A stretch of DNA of 64,000 nucleotides from Coriobacteriales bacterium (GCA_031282405.1 JAITDU010000014.1:28926-92925); one strand, 5' to 3'; counted from the stretch's first letter, positions 16,798 through 26,038 are shown. The notes: generated by a model not told the origin, from the sequence alone. Program-made: numbers and translations.

Positions 16798-18489
16798 ATG
16801 GTTGACCCCAGACAGGTCCGTATAGGCGACCTACTCAAAGAGTACGGATACGTTAACGACGACCAGATATCCCAGGCTCTGGCCTACCAAAAAGAACACG
16901 ATGTGCGTCTGGGCCAGGCGGTCGTGGATTTGGGTTTTGTCTCAGAGAAGGAGTTCCAACAGGCACTGTCTCATAAGACGGGCTATCCCATTATCAGTCT
17001 CGATACCGCAGTCGTCGATACGAAGATAGTGGGAGAAGTACCGCGCGAGCTGGCCGAAAACGCCTGTGCCATCGCCATCAACGAGGACGAGGGTAGCGTG
17101 CTTTTGGTTACGAACGACCCGCTCAACATGTTTGCCATCAACGAGATTGAGCAGGTCTTGGGCAAGCCGGTTAAACTGGGCATCGCTGACAAAGCCTCCA
17201 TAGTCCAGGCTATCAAGAACTACTATACCGAGGTTGAAGCGATGTCGGCCATCGGCAGGATGCACTCCGGTGTTGCGGCCCTGCCCGAGATAGAAGACAT
17301 CAGCTCTGTAGACATCGGCGACGATACCACGCCGGTTGTCAACCTCTTGAACTCGCTGATGATCCGGGCTTATGCGGCCGGCGCTTCCGATTTACACCTG
17401 GAGCCCTTCACGGCCAATTGCAAGGTACGCATGAGAGTTGACGGCGCACTGATTCACTACGCTGACATCCCCCGAAACGTCCATCCCGCCCTGATCGTGC
17501 GCTTGAAGATTATGAGTAATCTCGATATCGCAGAAAAACGCCTGCCTCAAGACGGCCATTTCCGCATCCTCATCGAAGGTGTGGACCTCAATGTGCGTAT
17601 CTCGGTAATTCCTACGGTCTATGGCGAGAAGGCCGTCATGCGTTTTCTCACAACGAATACCACGATAGACCACGCCGAGCACTACGGCATGATAGACGAG
17701 GATTATGCTAAGTTCAGGCAGATACTGGCCAGCCCCAACGGCATCATCTACATCACGGGACCTACAGGTTCGGGCAAGACCACGACGATGTATATGGCGC
17801 TTGAGGAGTACCTGACCCGCCAGGTCAACATCTCCTCTATAGAAGATCCGGTGGAGCGCAACATCGAAGGTATCAACCAGGTTCAGGTTAATCAGATGGC
17901 GGGCATGACTTTTGGTCTGGGTCTGCGCTCGCTGCTGCGCCAGGACCCGGACATCATCATGGTCGGCGAAACCCGCGATGCCGAGACCGCTTCGATATCA
18001 GTCAGTGCGGCCATTACCGGCCACCTCGTACTTTCCACATTACATACCAACGATGCCCTCACTTCTATCGTGCGCCTGGAGGATATGGGTGTGCCTAACT
18101 ACCTTGTGGGTAATTCGCTCGTGGGACTTGTGGCTCAGCGTCTTGTACGCAAGGTGTGCGAGCACTGCAAAGACGAGTATGTGCCCTCGGAGCTGGACCT
18201 GCTCAACCTGCGAGCCGAGGCTTCCGAGGTGCCCACATTGGTTTTAGGCCGTGGTTGCCATATCTGTAATAATACGGGTTATAAGGGGCGCACGGCCGTC
18301 CATGAGATTGTCCCGGTGGACAAGCGCATGCAGCGGCTTATCGCCGAGGGTGCCAGTCTTACGAGCTTATATGAATATGCGCGCAAGGAGCTGGGGATGA
18401 AGACTCTGCGCGAACGAGCCAAACTATTGGTCTTAGACGGTATAACCACGATGGAAGAATTCTTAAGGATTGGCGAGACCGTAGACTAG
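16798..18489 (+). CDS. pilB: Type IV pilus extension ATPase PilB (GspE family)
   Basis: Hexameric cytoplasmic ATPase that powers pilus extension. The N-terminal MshEN domain (IGDLLKEYGYVNDDQISQAL) is typical of PilB, and in some members binds c-di-GMP; it contains RLGQAVVDLGFV. The Walker A motif GPTGSGKTT lies at about 320-328, followed by the Asp box, Walker B (IIMVGETRD) and His box (LHTNDA). A tetracysteine zinc motif (CEHC near 454, CHIC near 487) is intact. Length 563 is standard. Confidence 0.96.
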   Translation: MVDPRQVRIGDLLKEYGYVNDDQISQALAYQKEHDVRLGQAVVDLGFVSEKEFQQALSHKTGYPIISLDTAVVDTKIVGEVPRELAENACAIAINEDEGSVLLVTNDPLNMFAINEIEQVLGKPVKLGIADKASIVQAIKNYYTEVEAMSAIGRMHSGVAALPEIEDISSVDIGDDTTPVVNLLNSLMIRAYAAGASDLHLEPFTANCKVRMRVDGALIHYADIPRNVHPALIVRLKIMSNLDIAEKRLPQDGHFRILIEGVDLNVRISVIPTVYGEKAVMRFLTTNTTIDHAEHYGMIDEDYAKFRQILASPNGIIYITGPTGSGKTTTMYMALEEYLTRQVNISSIEDPVERNIEGINQVQVNQMAGMTFGLGLRSLLRQDPDIIMVGETRDAETASISVSAAITGHLVLSTLHTNDALTSIVRLEDMGVPNYLVGNSLVGLVAQRLVRKVCEHCKDEYVPSELDLLNLRAEASEVPTLVLGRGCHICNNTGYKGRTAVHEIVPVDKRMQRLIAEGASLTSLYEYARKELGMKTLRERAKLLVLDGITTMEEFLRIGETVD

Positions 18490-18524
18490 GGACGGATGAG
18501 GTAACAGACGGAGAGGAAGATGCC

Positions 18525-19589
18525 ATGCCAGCTATCACGATTGAGCAACTTACGAACTATGCCCGCCAAAACGATTGCTCAGATCTGCACATTACGGCCA
18601 ATCAGGTTCCGACGTTTCGTCACTTGGGTAAACTTGCGCCCGGGCCGTTTTCGGGCAGCAAGCAGGATTATCGCGAGACCATTCTCTCCCTGCTCAATAA
18701 CCTGCAAAAAGAACAGCTGGAAAGAGGAGAAGACCTCGATTTCTCCTTTGCCGATGTTGAGGAAAACCGCTACCGTGTAAATGTCTATCGTGCTCAAAAC
18801 GAGCTGGCGGCGGCCATCCGTATGCTGCGCGATGACATCCCGTCTTTGGCCGACCTCAAACTGCCACCCGTGATCCAAACACTGTGTGAGGAGCCCCGAG
18901 GTATCATTTTGGTTACGGGGCCTACGGGTTCAGGCAAATCCACGACCCTGGCCGCGATGATCGACTATATCAACGTCCATCGCCAGGCTCATATCATCAC
19001 TATTGAAGACCCCATCGAGTATGTGCATCAGCACAAGAGTTGCCTTGTGCATCAGCGCGAGCTGCACCGCGACGTTAATTCCTTCGCGGATGCCCTGCGC
19101 TCGGCCATGCGCGAGGACCCCGACGTTATCCTCGTGGGCGAGATGCGCGACTACGAGACGATCTCGGCTGCGGTCACCGCCGCCGAGACCGGACACTTGG
19201 TATTTTCTACCCTGCACACCACAGGCGCGTCTCAGACTATCGATCGCATCGTCGATGTGTACCCCGCTCACTCTCAGGGCATGATCCGCTCCCAGCTCTC
19301 GGGCGTACTCAGAGCGGTTATCACCCAAACACTTTTACCACTGGCCGACAACAGTGGCCGTACTGTGGCTACCGAGATACTCGTGGGTACCGACGCCGTC
19401 CTGGCACAGATCCGCGAAGGTAAGTTCCATCAGCTCTCCTCGGCCATGCAGGCCGGTGCCAATGTGGGCATGCACACGCTGGCTGGCGACTTGGCTACCC
19501 TGGTCAAAAAGCGCCTGATAACCCGCGAAGTGGCCGAGAATGCTGTGAGTGACAAGGCCGAGTTTGCTCAATATCTGGGATTGTACTGA
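18525..19589 (+). CDS. pilT: Type IV pilus retraction ATPase PilT
   Basis: Cytoplasmic ATPase that depolymerises pili, giving twitching motility or DNA uptake. The N-terminal PAS-like domain contains DLHITANQVPTFRHLGKL; Walker A GPTGSGKST lies at about 131-139, with IEDPIEYVH, Walker B VILVGEMRD and LHTTGASQTIDRIVD after it. It ends with the PilT-type C-terminal segment. GGAGAGGAAG precedes the ATG at 18525. It starts 35 bases after pilB, so retraction is encoded with extension. Confidence 0.95.
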   Translation: MPAITIEQLTNYARQNDCSDLHITANQVPTFRHLGKLAPGPFSGSKQDYRETILSLLNNLQKEQLERGEDLDFSFADVEENRYRVNVYRAQNELAAAIRMLRDDIPSLADLKLPPVIQTLCEEPRGIILVTGPTGSGKSTTLAAMIDYINVHRQAHIITIEDPIEYVHQHKSCLVHQRELHRDVNSFADALRSAMREDPDVILVGEMRDYETISAAVTAAETGHLVFSTLHTTGASQTIDRIVDVYPAHSQGMIRSQLSGVLRAVITQTLLPLADNSGRTVATEILVGTDAVLAQIREGKFHQLSSAMQAGANVGMHTLAGDLATLVKKRLITREVAENAVSDKAEFAQYLGLY

Positions 19590-19629
19590 GCTAAGCGTGC
19601 GTGTGTGGCCCGATCGTCTAATACACTAG

Positions 19630-19635
19630 TATACT
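19630..19635 (+). promoter_or_regulatory. -10-like TATACT just before recO, possibly leaderless
   Basis: TATACT at 19630-19635, with TACACT at 19622-19627 as an alternative, lies immediately before the recO ATG at 19639. No Shine-Dalgarno is present. The second box would place transcription start within a few bases of the ATG. Confidence 0.35.
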
Positions 19636-19638
19636 ATT

Positions 19639-20304
19639 ATGGCAAGCTATAGCGCCCAGGGCCTGGTGTTGAAAAAGACCCGGCTCGGCGAGGCCGACCT
19701 CATTATCACGATGCTCAGCACTGAGGGCAAACAGCTCAGGGCTGTAGCCAAAGGGGCGCGCAAATCCGGCTCGACTACGGCCGCTCGCCTGGAACTCGGC
19801 CACGTTGTCGATGTCCTGCTGCACCAGGGTAAAAACCTCGACATCGTTATTGAGGTGCGTCTCGTGGAGTCCAATCCGGGCTGTTCTTTGGATATTGAGC
19901 ATATGACAGCATGCGCGGTTGTGTTGGAATTGGCCGAGAAATCCACGCGCGACTTCAACCTTGAACCTTTGGTTTATAAAATGTCGACAGAAGCCATCCG
20001 CTGTATTGGCCTTAGCAGCGACGCCGCCCCTGCTCTGATAGCCGCCGCCGCCGTCCTTAAGGTTTGTGCGGCCCTGGGATTTGGGCCCGTCTTTGACACA
20101 GACGCGGTGCTTCCTGCCGGCGACAGGCAGTGGGTTGAACAGCTCCTCAGGTTACGCTTTTGCGAGATCCAGCTCCTCGACGATGCGCGCTATCAAACAG
20201 TTGCCCTTCATATGCTCGCCTGTGCGAAAGAATGGCTGTCTGTGCACCTGGATATCCGCCTGCGTTCTGTAGAGATACTCCAGGGGCTGTTGGGACCGCA
20301 ATGA
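19639..20304 (+). CDS. recO: DNA repair protein RecO
   Basis: RecF-pathway mediator that anneals single strands and loads RecA. The N-terminal OB fold starts ASYSAQGLVLKKTRLGEADLIITMLS and continues with GKQLRAVAKGARKSGS, the characteristic RecO opening. The helical C-terminal part is short: 221 residues against the usual 235-260, and the zinc-binding Cys cluster of many RecO proteins is absent. The gene starts 50 bases after pilT, where a -10-like box lies, and is unrelated in function to the pilus genes around it. Confidence 0.9.
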   Translation: MASYSAQGLVLKKTRLGEADLIITMLSTEGKQLRAVAKGARKSGSTTAARLELGHVVDVLLHQGKNLDIVIEVRLVESNPGCSLDIEHMTACAVVLELAEKSTRDFNLEPLVYKMSTEAIRCIGLSSDAAPALIAAAAVLKVCAALGFGPVFDTDAVLPAGDRQWVEQLLRLRFCEIQLLDDARYQTVALHMLACAKEWLSVHLDIRLRSVEILQGLLGPQ

Positions 20305-20364
20305 GCCGTCACAGGGGCTGCTGGCCAGAGTAAGACCGTCATTTTGGTGCCGCCCCGGAGTTCT

Positions 20365-20403
20365 GCGTTTTTTATCGCTGGAGCCCCGCGTTTTTTATCG
20401 CTG
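20365..20403. repeat. 16-bp direct repeat, offset 23
   Basis: GCGTTTTTTATCGCTG occurs at 20365-20380 and 20388-20403, just before a TAAAAT box (20411-20416) that could be the -10 of the next gene. Its role is unknown. Confidence 0.8.
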
Positions 20404-20508
20404 TTTGTGGTAAAATGGTGGTGGTCTAAGGATTACCCGATTGTGCGATTGATAATAAACGTTGCCATTGGTTGTTTTTTTTGGCATGGGGAGAGGTTTC
20501 CGGGTACT

Positions 20509-22539
20509 ATGAACGATAGGTCTGATACAACCAGCTCGATCGCCGTAAGCCACGTGCGCCGACGGCTTGCGTGTGGATTGCGTACGGATTGCGCTCAAGA
20601 TGCGCCGCGCCGTTCCACGGCCGGTTCTGCTCTGGTCTGGGCGATGGTTTCCTCCATTCTCTTGCTTCTGATCGTGGGAATAGTAATCTTTATCGTCAAC
20701 GTGACCGTGCATACCACGGCATCGTCACAAAGCGAGACCCAAGCCTACTATACCGCCCGTACCGTTAATGAGCGCATCGCCAACTGGCTGGAGGGTACCT
20801 CCTCTGTCTATAATGCGCAAAGCGGGTGGACCAATCAGCAAGAATTCATCTACGGCGCGTTGAGTTCCAGCACCCATGAACCCTCGGGAAGCGGCGGATT
20901 GATATATGACTCTGCCCATAAGGTGGTGCAGCCCTATGGCGAGGCGGAACTGGGGGGCGAGATGGGCACTGCCGAGGCCGTGGTCTCCATCAATTCTGAC
21001 GACGCTGAGAAACCCAACTCGGTCATCACGATAGAGGTGACCGGCCACTTTGCCGATATGAGCGAGACCGTCACCTCCACACTCGCATTGAATCAGGCCG
21101 TGAATTTTCAATATCAGGACCTGAGTTTTGCCTATGCGGAAAACCCCGTGGCCAGTGTGCTGGCTAACGTCGAGCAGCTGGGAACGTGGCAAAGTCAGTC
21201 AGTGCTGAGCTATCAGCTTTATGCAGACCTATCCGCCTCCAGCAATTATTGGAGTTATTTCTTCTCGCACTCTCAAGGATCATTTGACCCTGACGGAGTC
21301 TTGGGAAACCAAACCGCTATTAGTCCTATCGGTGGTGCCTATTACGTCACGCTGAACGGGCACGTTTATAAGGTTGGCGAAGGCGAATTGACCCCCCCTG
21401 CCTATTCTTCGATATTCCTGTATGAACTGTCTGTGGGGCCATCAGACAATATATGTGCGTTTATCGACTTTGCGGCGCTTCCGCTGGAGAGTCAAAGTGA
21501 CCAGAACTTACAATCTCTCAAGCAACAGACAAGTATGAGTTCATATCCAGAGAGGCTAAAGCAATACGGTATCTTACTGGGAGTGAGTGCGGGTACTACT
21601 GTGCCTCCCCAGGGGCGCATTACCTACTACACGGGCGATCAGCCAGGAAGCGCACCTTTGGACATCACGCTTTCTGACTATGCAAGTACCGCCTCCGTCC
21701 CACAGGTATACCAGGGTGGACTGAGCCTGTATTTGAATGACACTTCCGATAAAAAATTGCTGCTCCCCGGGGGAGTCCAGGTTCAACAAGGCCTGATCCT
21801 TTACTCAAAACGCGCTACAACTATCGGAGGGCCGGTTTCCCTTTCCACTTCTCTCCATAATACTATTGCCAACGGTGCCGCTCCGGGTGGCAACGCCGAC
21901 ATGAAGGTCACGGGCGCGAGTTATCTGGTCTTTGCCGACCCAGGCGAGGGTCAGACGCCCCGACAGTCCAACATAACCGGCTGGTTTAATGAAAATACGT
22001 TGGTTGGCAATGCCAGCATCCAGGATGCCGCGGTGCTCGTGCAAAACCGCCACAGCCTTACGATTGGCTCTGGAGCGATAATCTCGACGCCGACAGGCTC
22101 AACCGACCCGGTCATCGTCGTGGAAAACGGCGGTACACTTACGCTGGAGGGCACGGCCAACATAACGGGCGACATCGTCGTCCAAAGCGGTGCCAAACTC
22201 ATCATCAAAGAAGGCGTTACGATAACAGGGGATGTTCACTGTGCCGGCGACCTTATTCTGGACGATACGGGTATCTGGATGTTTACCCTTAATACAACGC
22301 AAGTGCTGGCAGATGAGCATGGCATATTTCTGTATAACCACCCCACGGTAGGAGTGGCCACGCTCACGATCCTGGGTAGTCCGTTCATCGCTGGCACCTC
22401 AGGCAAGATTCACAGCTTCGTATCCCAGGTGACTATCGATCCAACCATCGCTGGCGGGATATTTTGCGATGATTCCGATCCCACAACTCATATCTGCGGG
22501 CATTTTTTGACCACCAGCACGGTTTGGACGAAACAATGA
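20509..22539 (+). CDS. PilX-like anchored pilus/surface protein with beta-repeat domain
   Basis: The ATG at 20509 is preferred over the TTG at 20344 because GGGAGAGG lies upstream and it directly leads into a basic stretch and a hydrophobic segment. The N terminus (RRSTAGSALVWAMVSSILLLL) resembles PilX-type minor pilins but lacks Glu at position 5. The long exterior region contains the blocks LILYSKRATTIGG, ADMKVTGASYLVF, then strand repeats (VENGGTLTLEGTANITGDIVV) and a final Cys motif (CDDSDPTTHICGHF). These match, in the same order, the product of 11068-12705. The stop overlaps the next gene (ATGA), so it belongs to a minor-pilin operon. I infer a pilus-tip or adhesive role. Confidence 0.75.
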   Translation: MNDRSDTTSSIAVSHVRRRLACGLRTDCAQDAPRRSTAGSALVWAMVSSILLLLIVGIVIFIVNVTVHTTASSQSETQAYYTARTVNERIANWLEGTSSVYNAQSGWTNQQEFIYGALSSSTHEPSGSGGLIYDSAHKVVQPYGEAELGGEMGTAEAVVSINSDDAEKPNSVITIEVTGHFADMSETVTSTLALNQAVNFQYQDLSFAYAENPVASVLANVEQLGTWQSQSVLSYQLYADLSASSNYWSYFFSHSQGSFDPDGVLGNQTAISPIGGAYYVTLNGHVYKVGEGELTPPAYSSIFLYELSVGPSDNICAFIDFAALPLESQSDQNLQSLKQQTSMSSYPERLKQYGILLGVSAGTTVPPQGRITYYTGDQPGSAPLDITLSDYASTASVPQVYQGGLSLYLNDTSDKKLLLPGGVQVQQGLILYSKRATTIGGPVSLSTSLHNTIANGAAPGGNADMKVTGASYLVFADPGEGQTPRQSNITGWFNENTLVGNASIQDAAVLVQNRHSLTIGSGAIISTPTGSTDPVIVVENGGTLTLEGTANITGDIVVQSGAKLIIKEGVTITGDVHCAGDLILDDTGIWMFTLNTTQVLADEHGIFLYNHPTVGVATLTILGSPFIAGTSGKIHSFVSQVTIDPTIAGGIFCDDSDPTTHICGHFLTTSTVWTKQ

Positions 22540-24011
22540 AATACCCTGCGATGCAGTGTGGCACCGCTGCCTCCCCCTTGCGCTTCGCCCTTGTGCCACG
22601 CGCCTGGCCATCGCGCCCGTTTTCATGGTGTACACAAAGCAGGGGCGGCTTTACGCTCATCGAACTTATCATTACACTCTCTATCGTGGTCATTGTCATT
22701 GGCATGGCGGCTTCGTTCATGATGTTTGGTACGAACTTTCTGGCCAACACCCAGACCAAGGAAGAGGATAAACAACTGACCGACCGTGGTGCCGACTACA
22801 TCAAAGAACGCCTGCTGTTTGCAAGCGACGTCCAGATTATCTATGCTGACCATCCACCGACTCAGGCTACAGGTGGTGCCGTGCTCTATGTGGGCACCAA
22901 CGATGGTGCGGACATCGCCTCTGCCGGCGAGATCTATTATCTGCCCGAGGGCGCCACGGTACCGGTAAATGTGCTGGGCGGCGGTTTTTATCGCGAGCGC
23001 AGCTTTGCTTTTGAGTACCAGGCTAAAGTTGAGCCAGGCGGACTGAGCGAGACCATACCGGCCAAGAGCTTTGCGCTCGTGGCGCAGACCCTGCGCGATG
23101 GTGCCGTCGTCTATGAGAATACGAAGACCTTCAGTTTCTATGACGTGGCTGTCAACAGTTCGCCCACTCACAATGAGTCCGCCGCCACCTCAGATGTCAA
23201 CTTCTATTTGCTCATCGGCGTGAAGACACAGGGTTATGTTCAAGACGGCCTGCTCCTTCACCTTGATGCCATCAACAACGCGGGCTTGGGCGACGACGCT
23301 CAGGCCGCCAACGCCACCGTCTGGCGCGACCTCAGCGGCAACGGCAACGACTTTGTCCTCACACTCACAGACAACACAACCCCGTGGCGGGAGCGCTCGC
23401 TGTATCTTGACGGCGCGGGAGATTACGTTAGGAGTCATACCAACAATGTTATTCTGGATGAGAACAAAGTTACCGTCGAGGTGTGCTTTCGGCCTGGAAC
23501 TACCGAGAATCGCACCATGATGCTTCTTGAGTATTCTCCCGACTGGAATATCTATCGCCCGGGATTTGGTATTGCCCTCAATGAGATTTCTTCGACCCCG
23601 ACGATGAATATGGTTCATACGAATCTGACACCGCTTACTGGTAGCAAACCAGTAAACTACGCCTGGATTACTCAGAACACAATGTTTACGACCCATACGA
23701 ACTACTTTTCCATGGCTGCAGGGGATGTGCCGCGTGCCGTTTGGGTTGATGGTATCTCACGCGAACTGTATAAATCAGGCACTGTTGGTGAATCTCCAGG
23801 TAGTGTTCTTGATCCTTACCCTACTTCTCAATACTTCACTTCACAGTATCTCTATTTAGGTTGCAGGGGGGAGAAAGCTCCCCTCGATAAAACCCCAACT
23901 GCTTTTTTCTTGGGCGAAATCGCCTCTGTGCGCATTTATAACCATAAACTCACCGCTGTCGAGGTAGCTCAAAACGCCCAGCAGGACTACCTCCGCTTCG
24001 GTCTCTACTAA
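22536..24011 (+). CDS. Prepilin-like protein with LamG/concanavalin-type domain
   Basis: The class III prepilin signature is clear: a basic leader, then G/FTLIELIITLSIVVIVIG with Glu at +5, so prepilin peptidase should cut after Gly. Residues 45-230 form a PilW-like exterior part. Residues 235-490 resemble a LamG/concanavalin A-like fold (LLLHLDAINNAG, WRDLSGNGNDF, LYLDGAGDYVRS, VTVEVCFRP, IASVRIYNHKLT), a fold that often binds glycans. At about 491 residues it is far larger than a normal pilin and would suit a tip adhesin. The start is ATG 22536, overlapping the previous stop. Confidence 0.8.
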   Translation: MKYPAMQCGTAASPLRFALVPRAWPSRPFSWCTQSRGGFTLIELIITLSIVVIVIGMAASFMMFGTNFLANTQTKEEDKQLTDRGADYIKERLLFASDVQIIYADHPPTQATGGAVLYVGTNDGADIASAGEIYYLPEGATVPVNVLGGGFYRERSFAFEYQAKVEPGGLSETIPAKSFALVAQTLRDGAVVYENTKTFSFYDVAVNSSPTHNESAATSDVNFYLLIGVKTQGYVQDGLLLHLDAINNAGLGDDAQAANATVWRDLSGNGNDFVLTLTDNTTPWRERSLYLDGAGDYVRSHTNNVILDENKVTVEVCFRPGTTENRTMMLLEYSPDWNIYRPGFGIALNEISSTPTMNMVHTNLTPLTGSKPVNYAWITQNTMFTTHTNYFSMAAGDVPRAVWVDGISRELYKSGTVGESPGSVLDPYPTSQYFTSQYLYLGCRGEKAPLDKTPTAFFLGEIASVRIYNHKLTAVEVAQNAQQDYLRFGLY

Positions 24012-24090
24012 CCTCTCGTCATCAATTGGCGCACAATCGGGCGCACCATAACGTCTCCGCTTCGGTCTCTACTCACCTCTCGTCATCAAT
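23992..24090. repeat. 35-bp direct repeat, offset 64, duplicating the end of the LamG pilin gene
   Basis: Copies at 23992-24026 and 24056-24090 differ at one base. The first copy includes the last codons (RFGLY) and the stop of the pilin gene, so the 3' end has been duplicated into the intergenic space. Confidence 0.9.
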
Positions 24091-24098
24091 GTGAGAGG

Positions 24099-24117
24099 GT
24101 GACGTATAATCCGTCAC
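24099..24117 (+). promoter_or_regulatory. -10 box embedded in a perfect dyad
   Basis: GTGACG and CGTCAC (6-base arms) flank TATAAT (24105-24110). A protein binding the dyad would cover the -10 box, so this looks like a repressor operator ahead of the glycine-rich pilin gene. The leader to the start codon at 24311 would be about 195 bases. Confidence 0.5.
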
Positions 24118-24310
24118 GCTTTTTGCCATTGCAGCGGAGAGGTATTGTCTTACCCAGGGTGACGGAGGCACCTTGTGGTACACTTCGGGTAGCATGATGG
24201 GCTTGTGGGACGGAGGAAGCCCCGCTCTCGCTGATGGTACTTTGCCTGTCTTGTTGCGCAGGGTACCAGAGGGAGAACAGCCGTCGTGTCCCGACGAGAA
24301 AGGGACGCAC

Positions 24311-25648
24311 GTGATACACACAGTGCGAATACCAAGAGCGAGCAAGGTCCATCAAGGGCTTTGCCAAAGTGGGCTTACTACTTTGGGCATGACCCTGGTG
24401 GAGGTCATCGTGGCCATGGCGATAGTCGCTGCAGTTTCGACGGCGGTGGCCTCAGGTTTCATCGCGGTAGTGAGCATCAGCGCCGAAACCCAGACATGGA
24501 CGGCAGATGCCGAACTCATTGAACAGGACATCGCGTCGCCAGACGTTTTGCCTACGAATTCCGTCTCAGATCTTAGCCTTCCCCTGGGCGGCTTTATGAT
24601 AAACAGCCAGGCCGATACCTACACTGAGGGTGGCCGCAGCTATACCGTACTGAGCGGTTCTGACCAGGCGCTGCCAGAGCTGCTTACTTTTGGCGATTTT
24701 AACGGCACCGACCCAACGCTCGACCCCGTAAAATACGGCATGGCCATGGACACTACGGCTGCCGGTGGCACTACGGCTTTTGTGGTCAGGCAATCGGGCG
24801 CATACAAGCTAGAGGTCTGGGGGGCGGCCGGTGGCGCGGGTGGTTGGGGCGCTAACGCGTCGAACGTCTGGACAAATACACCCGGCGGTGCGGGTGGCTA
24901 TTCTGTAGGTACGGTCACGCTCCAAAAGGGCGACCTACTCTATCTTTATGCCGGCGGCAAGGGCTCTACCGGCCAAAATACACTGTTTGTTCCCGGTGGC
25001 TATAATGGGGGCGGCAACGGTGTAGCCAGATCAAACATATCAGACGGCAATTACTATTTTAAGAAAGGTTCGGGCGGGGGCGCTTCTGACATTCGTATCA
25101 ACTCAAACAGTCTCTTTGCGCGCGTGATAGTAGCCGGTGGAGGCGGAGGCACCAATGGCGTTGCGAACTCAGGCGAAAGCACGTCAGGCGGAGCGGGTGG
25201 TGGTGGTGAGGGGCAGTCTGCAACTAATCGTATAGCGACCACTGATACCGGAGGCAAGGGCGGCACAGAGAGCGCCGGTGGACCGGCTGGTACCTATACT
25301 TCTTCCGAGACAGGCCAACAACCCGGGAGCTTCGGTTCAGGCGGTAGTACAGGTCAGAGTATGATTAAGTATCCGGCTGGTGCCGGTGGTGGCGGCTGGT
25401 ACGGCGGTGGTGCCGGCACTGCTGGGAGTTCGGGCGGCGGTGGCTCGGGCTGGATTTACACTGCATCGTCCTATTCTGGCTGGGTAAACACGACCGATAA
25501 AGCCAACTGGCTGCTCGGCACAGACTATTACCTCACGTATGCTTATACTTACCCCGGCACCTGGACCAGCATACCCAACCCCTTTAACACCTTGACCATG
25601 CCGGGCAACCCCAACGGCGGCTTTGTGCGCATCACACATGTAACTTAG
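24311..25648 (+). CDS. Prepilin-like protein with glycine-rich exterior domain
   Basis: The GTG at 24311 gives a 26-residue basic leader ending in G/MTLVEVIVAMAIVAAVSTAVA, a prepilin cleavage site with Glu at +5, and AGGGA lies 5 bases upstream; starts further up would make the leader too long. Residues 130-440 form a domain dominated by Gly (YKLEVWGAAGGAGG, VTLQKGDLLYLYAGGKG, RVIVAGGGGG). This resembles the bacterial Gly-rich domain related to the ALK/LTK extracellular region. With the LamG pilin upstream it forms a set of modular minor pilins carrying different exterior domains. No major pilin or prepilin peptidase gene lies in the window. Confidence 0.78.
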   Translation: MIHTVRIPRASKVHQGLCQSGLTTLGMTLVEVIVAMAIVAAVSTAVASGFIAVVSISAETQTWTADAELIEQDIASPDVLPTNSVSDLSLPLGGFMINSQADTYTEGGRSYTVLSGSDQALPELLTFGDFNGTDPTLDPVKYGMAMDTTAAGGTTAFVVRQSGAYKLEVWGAAGGAGGWGANASNVWTNTPGGAGGYSVGTVTLQKGDLLYLYAGGKGSTGQNTLFVPGGYNGGGNGVARSNISDGNYYFKKGSGGGASDIRINSNSLFARVIVAGGGGGTNGVANSGESTSGGAGGGGEGQSATNRIATTDTGGKGGTESAGGPAGTYTSSETGQQPGSFGSGGSTGQSMIKYPAGAGGGGWYGGGAGTAGSSGGGGSGWIYTASSYSGWVNTTDKANWLLGTDYYLTYAYTYPGTWTSIPNPFNTLTMPGNPNGGFVRITHVT

Positions 25649-25670
25649 GCACGGGCATAAAGGGGACGGT

Positions 25671-25820
25671 TCATTTATGTCTTGTGTAGCCGACAGGCTT
25701 TTTATTCAAAGGCGCTCCCGCCTCCATTCCCAATATGCGGATTCGATCCAACGCTTTATCTACAAACACTAACTGTGAGCCATCAAGCGATCTATAGTCT
25801 TTCTTAGAGTATGAGGTCAT
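25671..25820 (-). pseudogene. RelE/ParE-type toxin remnant (49 codons)
   Basis: A minus-strand frame encodes SKKDYRSLDGSQLVFVDKAL and then GMEAGAPLNKKPVGYTRHK. This follows the N-terminal half of RelE-family mRNA interferases, whose pattern is (F)KKDYRKLDGSQR-VDKAL and G-PL-GKLAGC-LKH. The family normally needs about 85-90 residues; here the frame ends soon after the KL-G block, losing the catalytic C terminus. No ribosome site or antitoxin gene is visible. The remainder of 25649-26038 contains degenerate direct repeats (about 25867-25893 and 25929-25955) and the purH promoter. Confidence 0.65.
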
Positions 25821-25937
25821 TACGTCCAGCTGTCACACGTCTTTAGTCCGTTATACCTTTTTATTGACAGTTCACCTTGGGTGTAAGTGCTCTGGCGAAC
25901 TCACTCGGTACCTCAGCAGACTGTGTGGCAGTTTATC

Positions 25938-25967
25938 TTGGATGTGGACCCTCTAAACCGCTAAGAT
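25938..25967 (+). promoter_or_regulatory. Predicted purH promoter
   Basis: TTGGAT (25938-25943) and TAAGAT (25962-25967) are separated by 18 bases, giving a leader of about 65 bases before the purH ATG. No purine riboswitch is seen. Confidence 0.4.
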
Positions 25968-26038
25968 GGTCTCGTTATATGAGATATGCGACAGGTGCAT
26001 CACACGCCCATGTCTACGGCAACACTTAAGGAGTTTGC

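Noticed and set aside
25649..26038. Purine riboswitch upstream of purH
   Set aside because: No purine-aptamer pattern could be recognised; only a RelE remnant, degenerate repeats and a plausible promoter.
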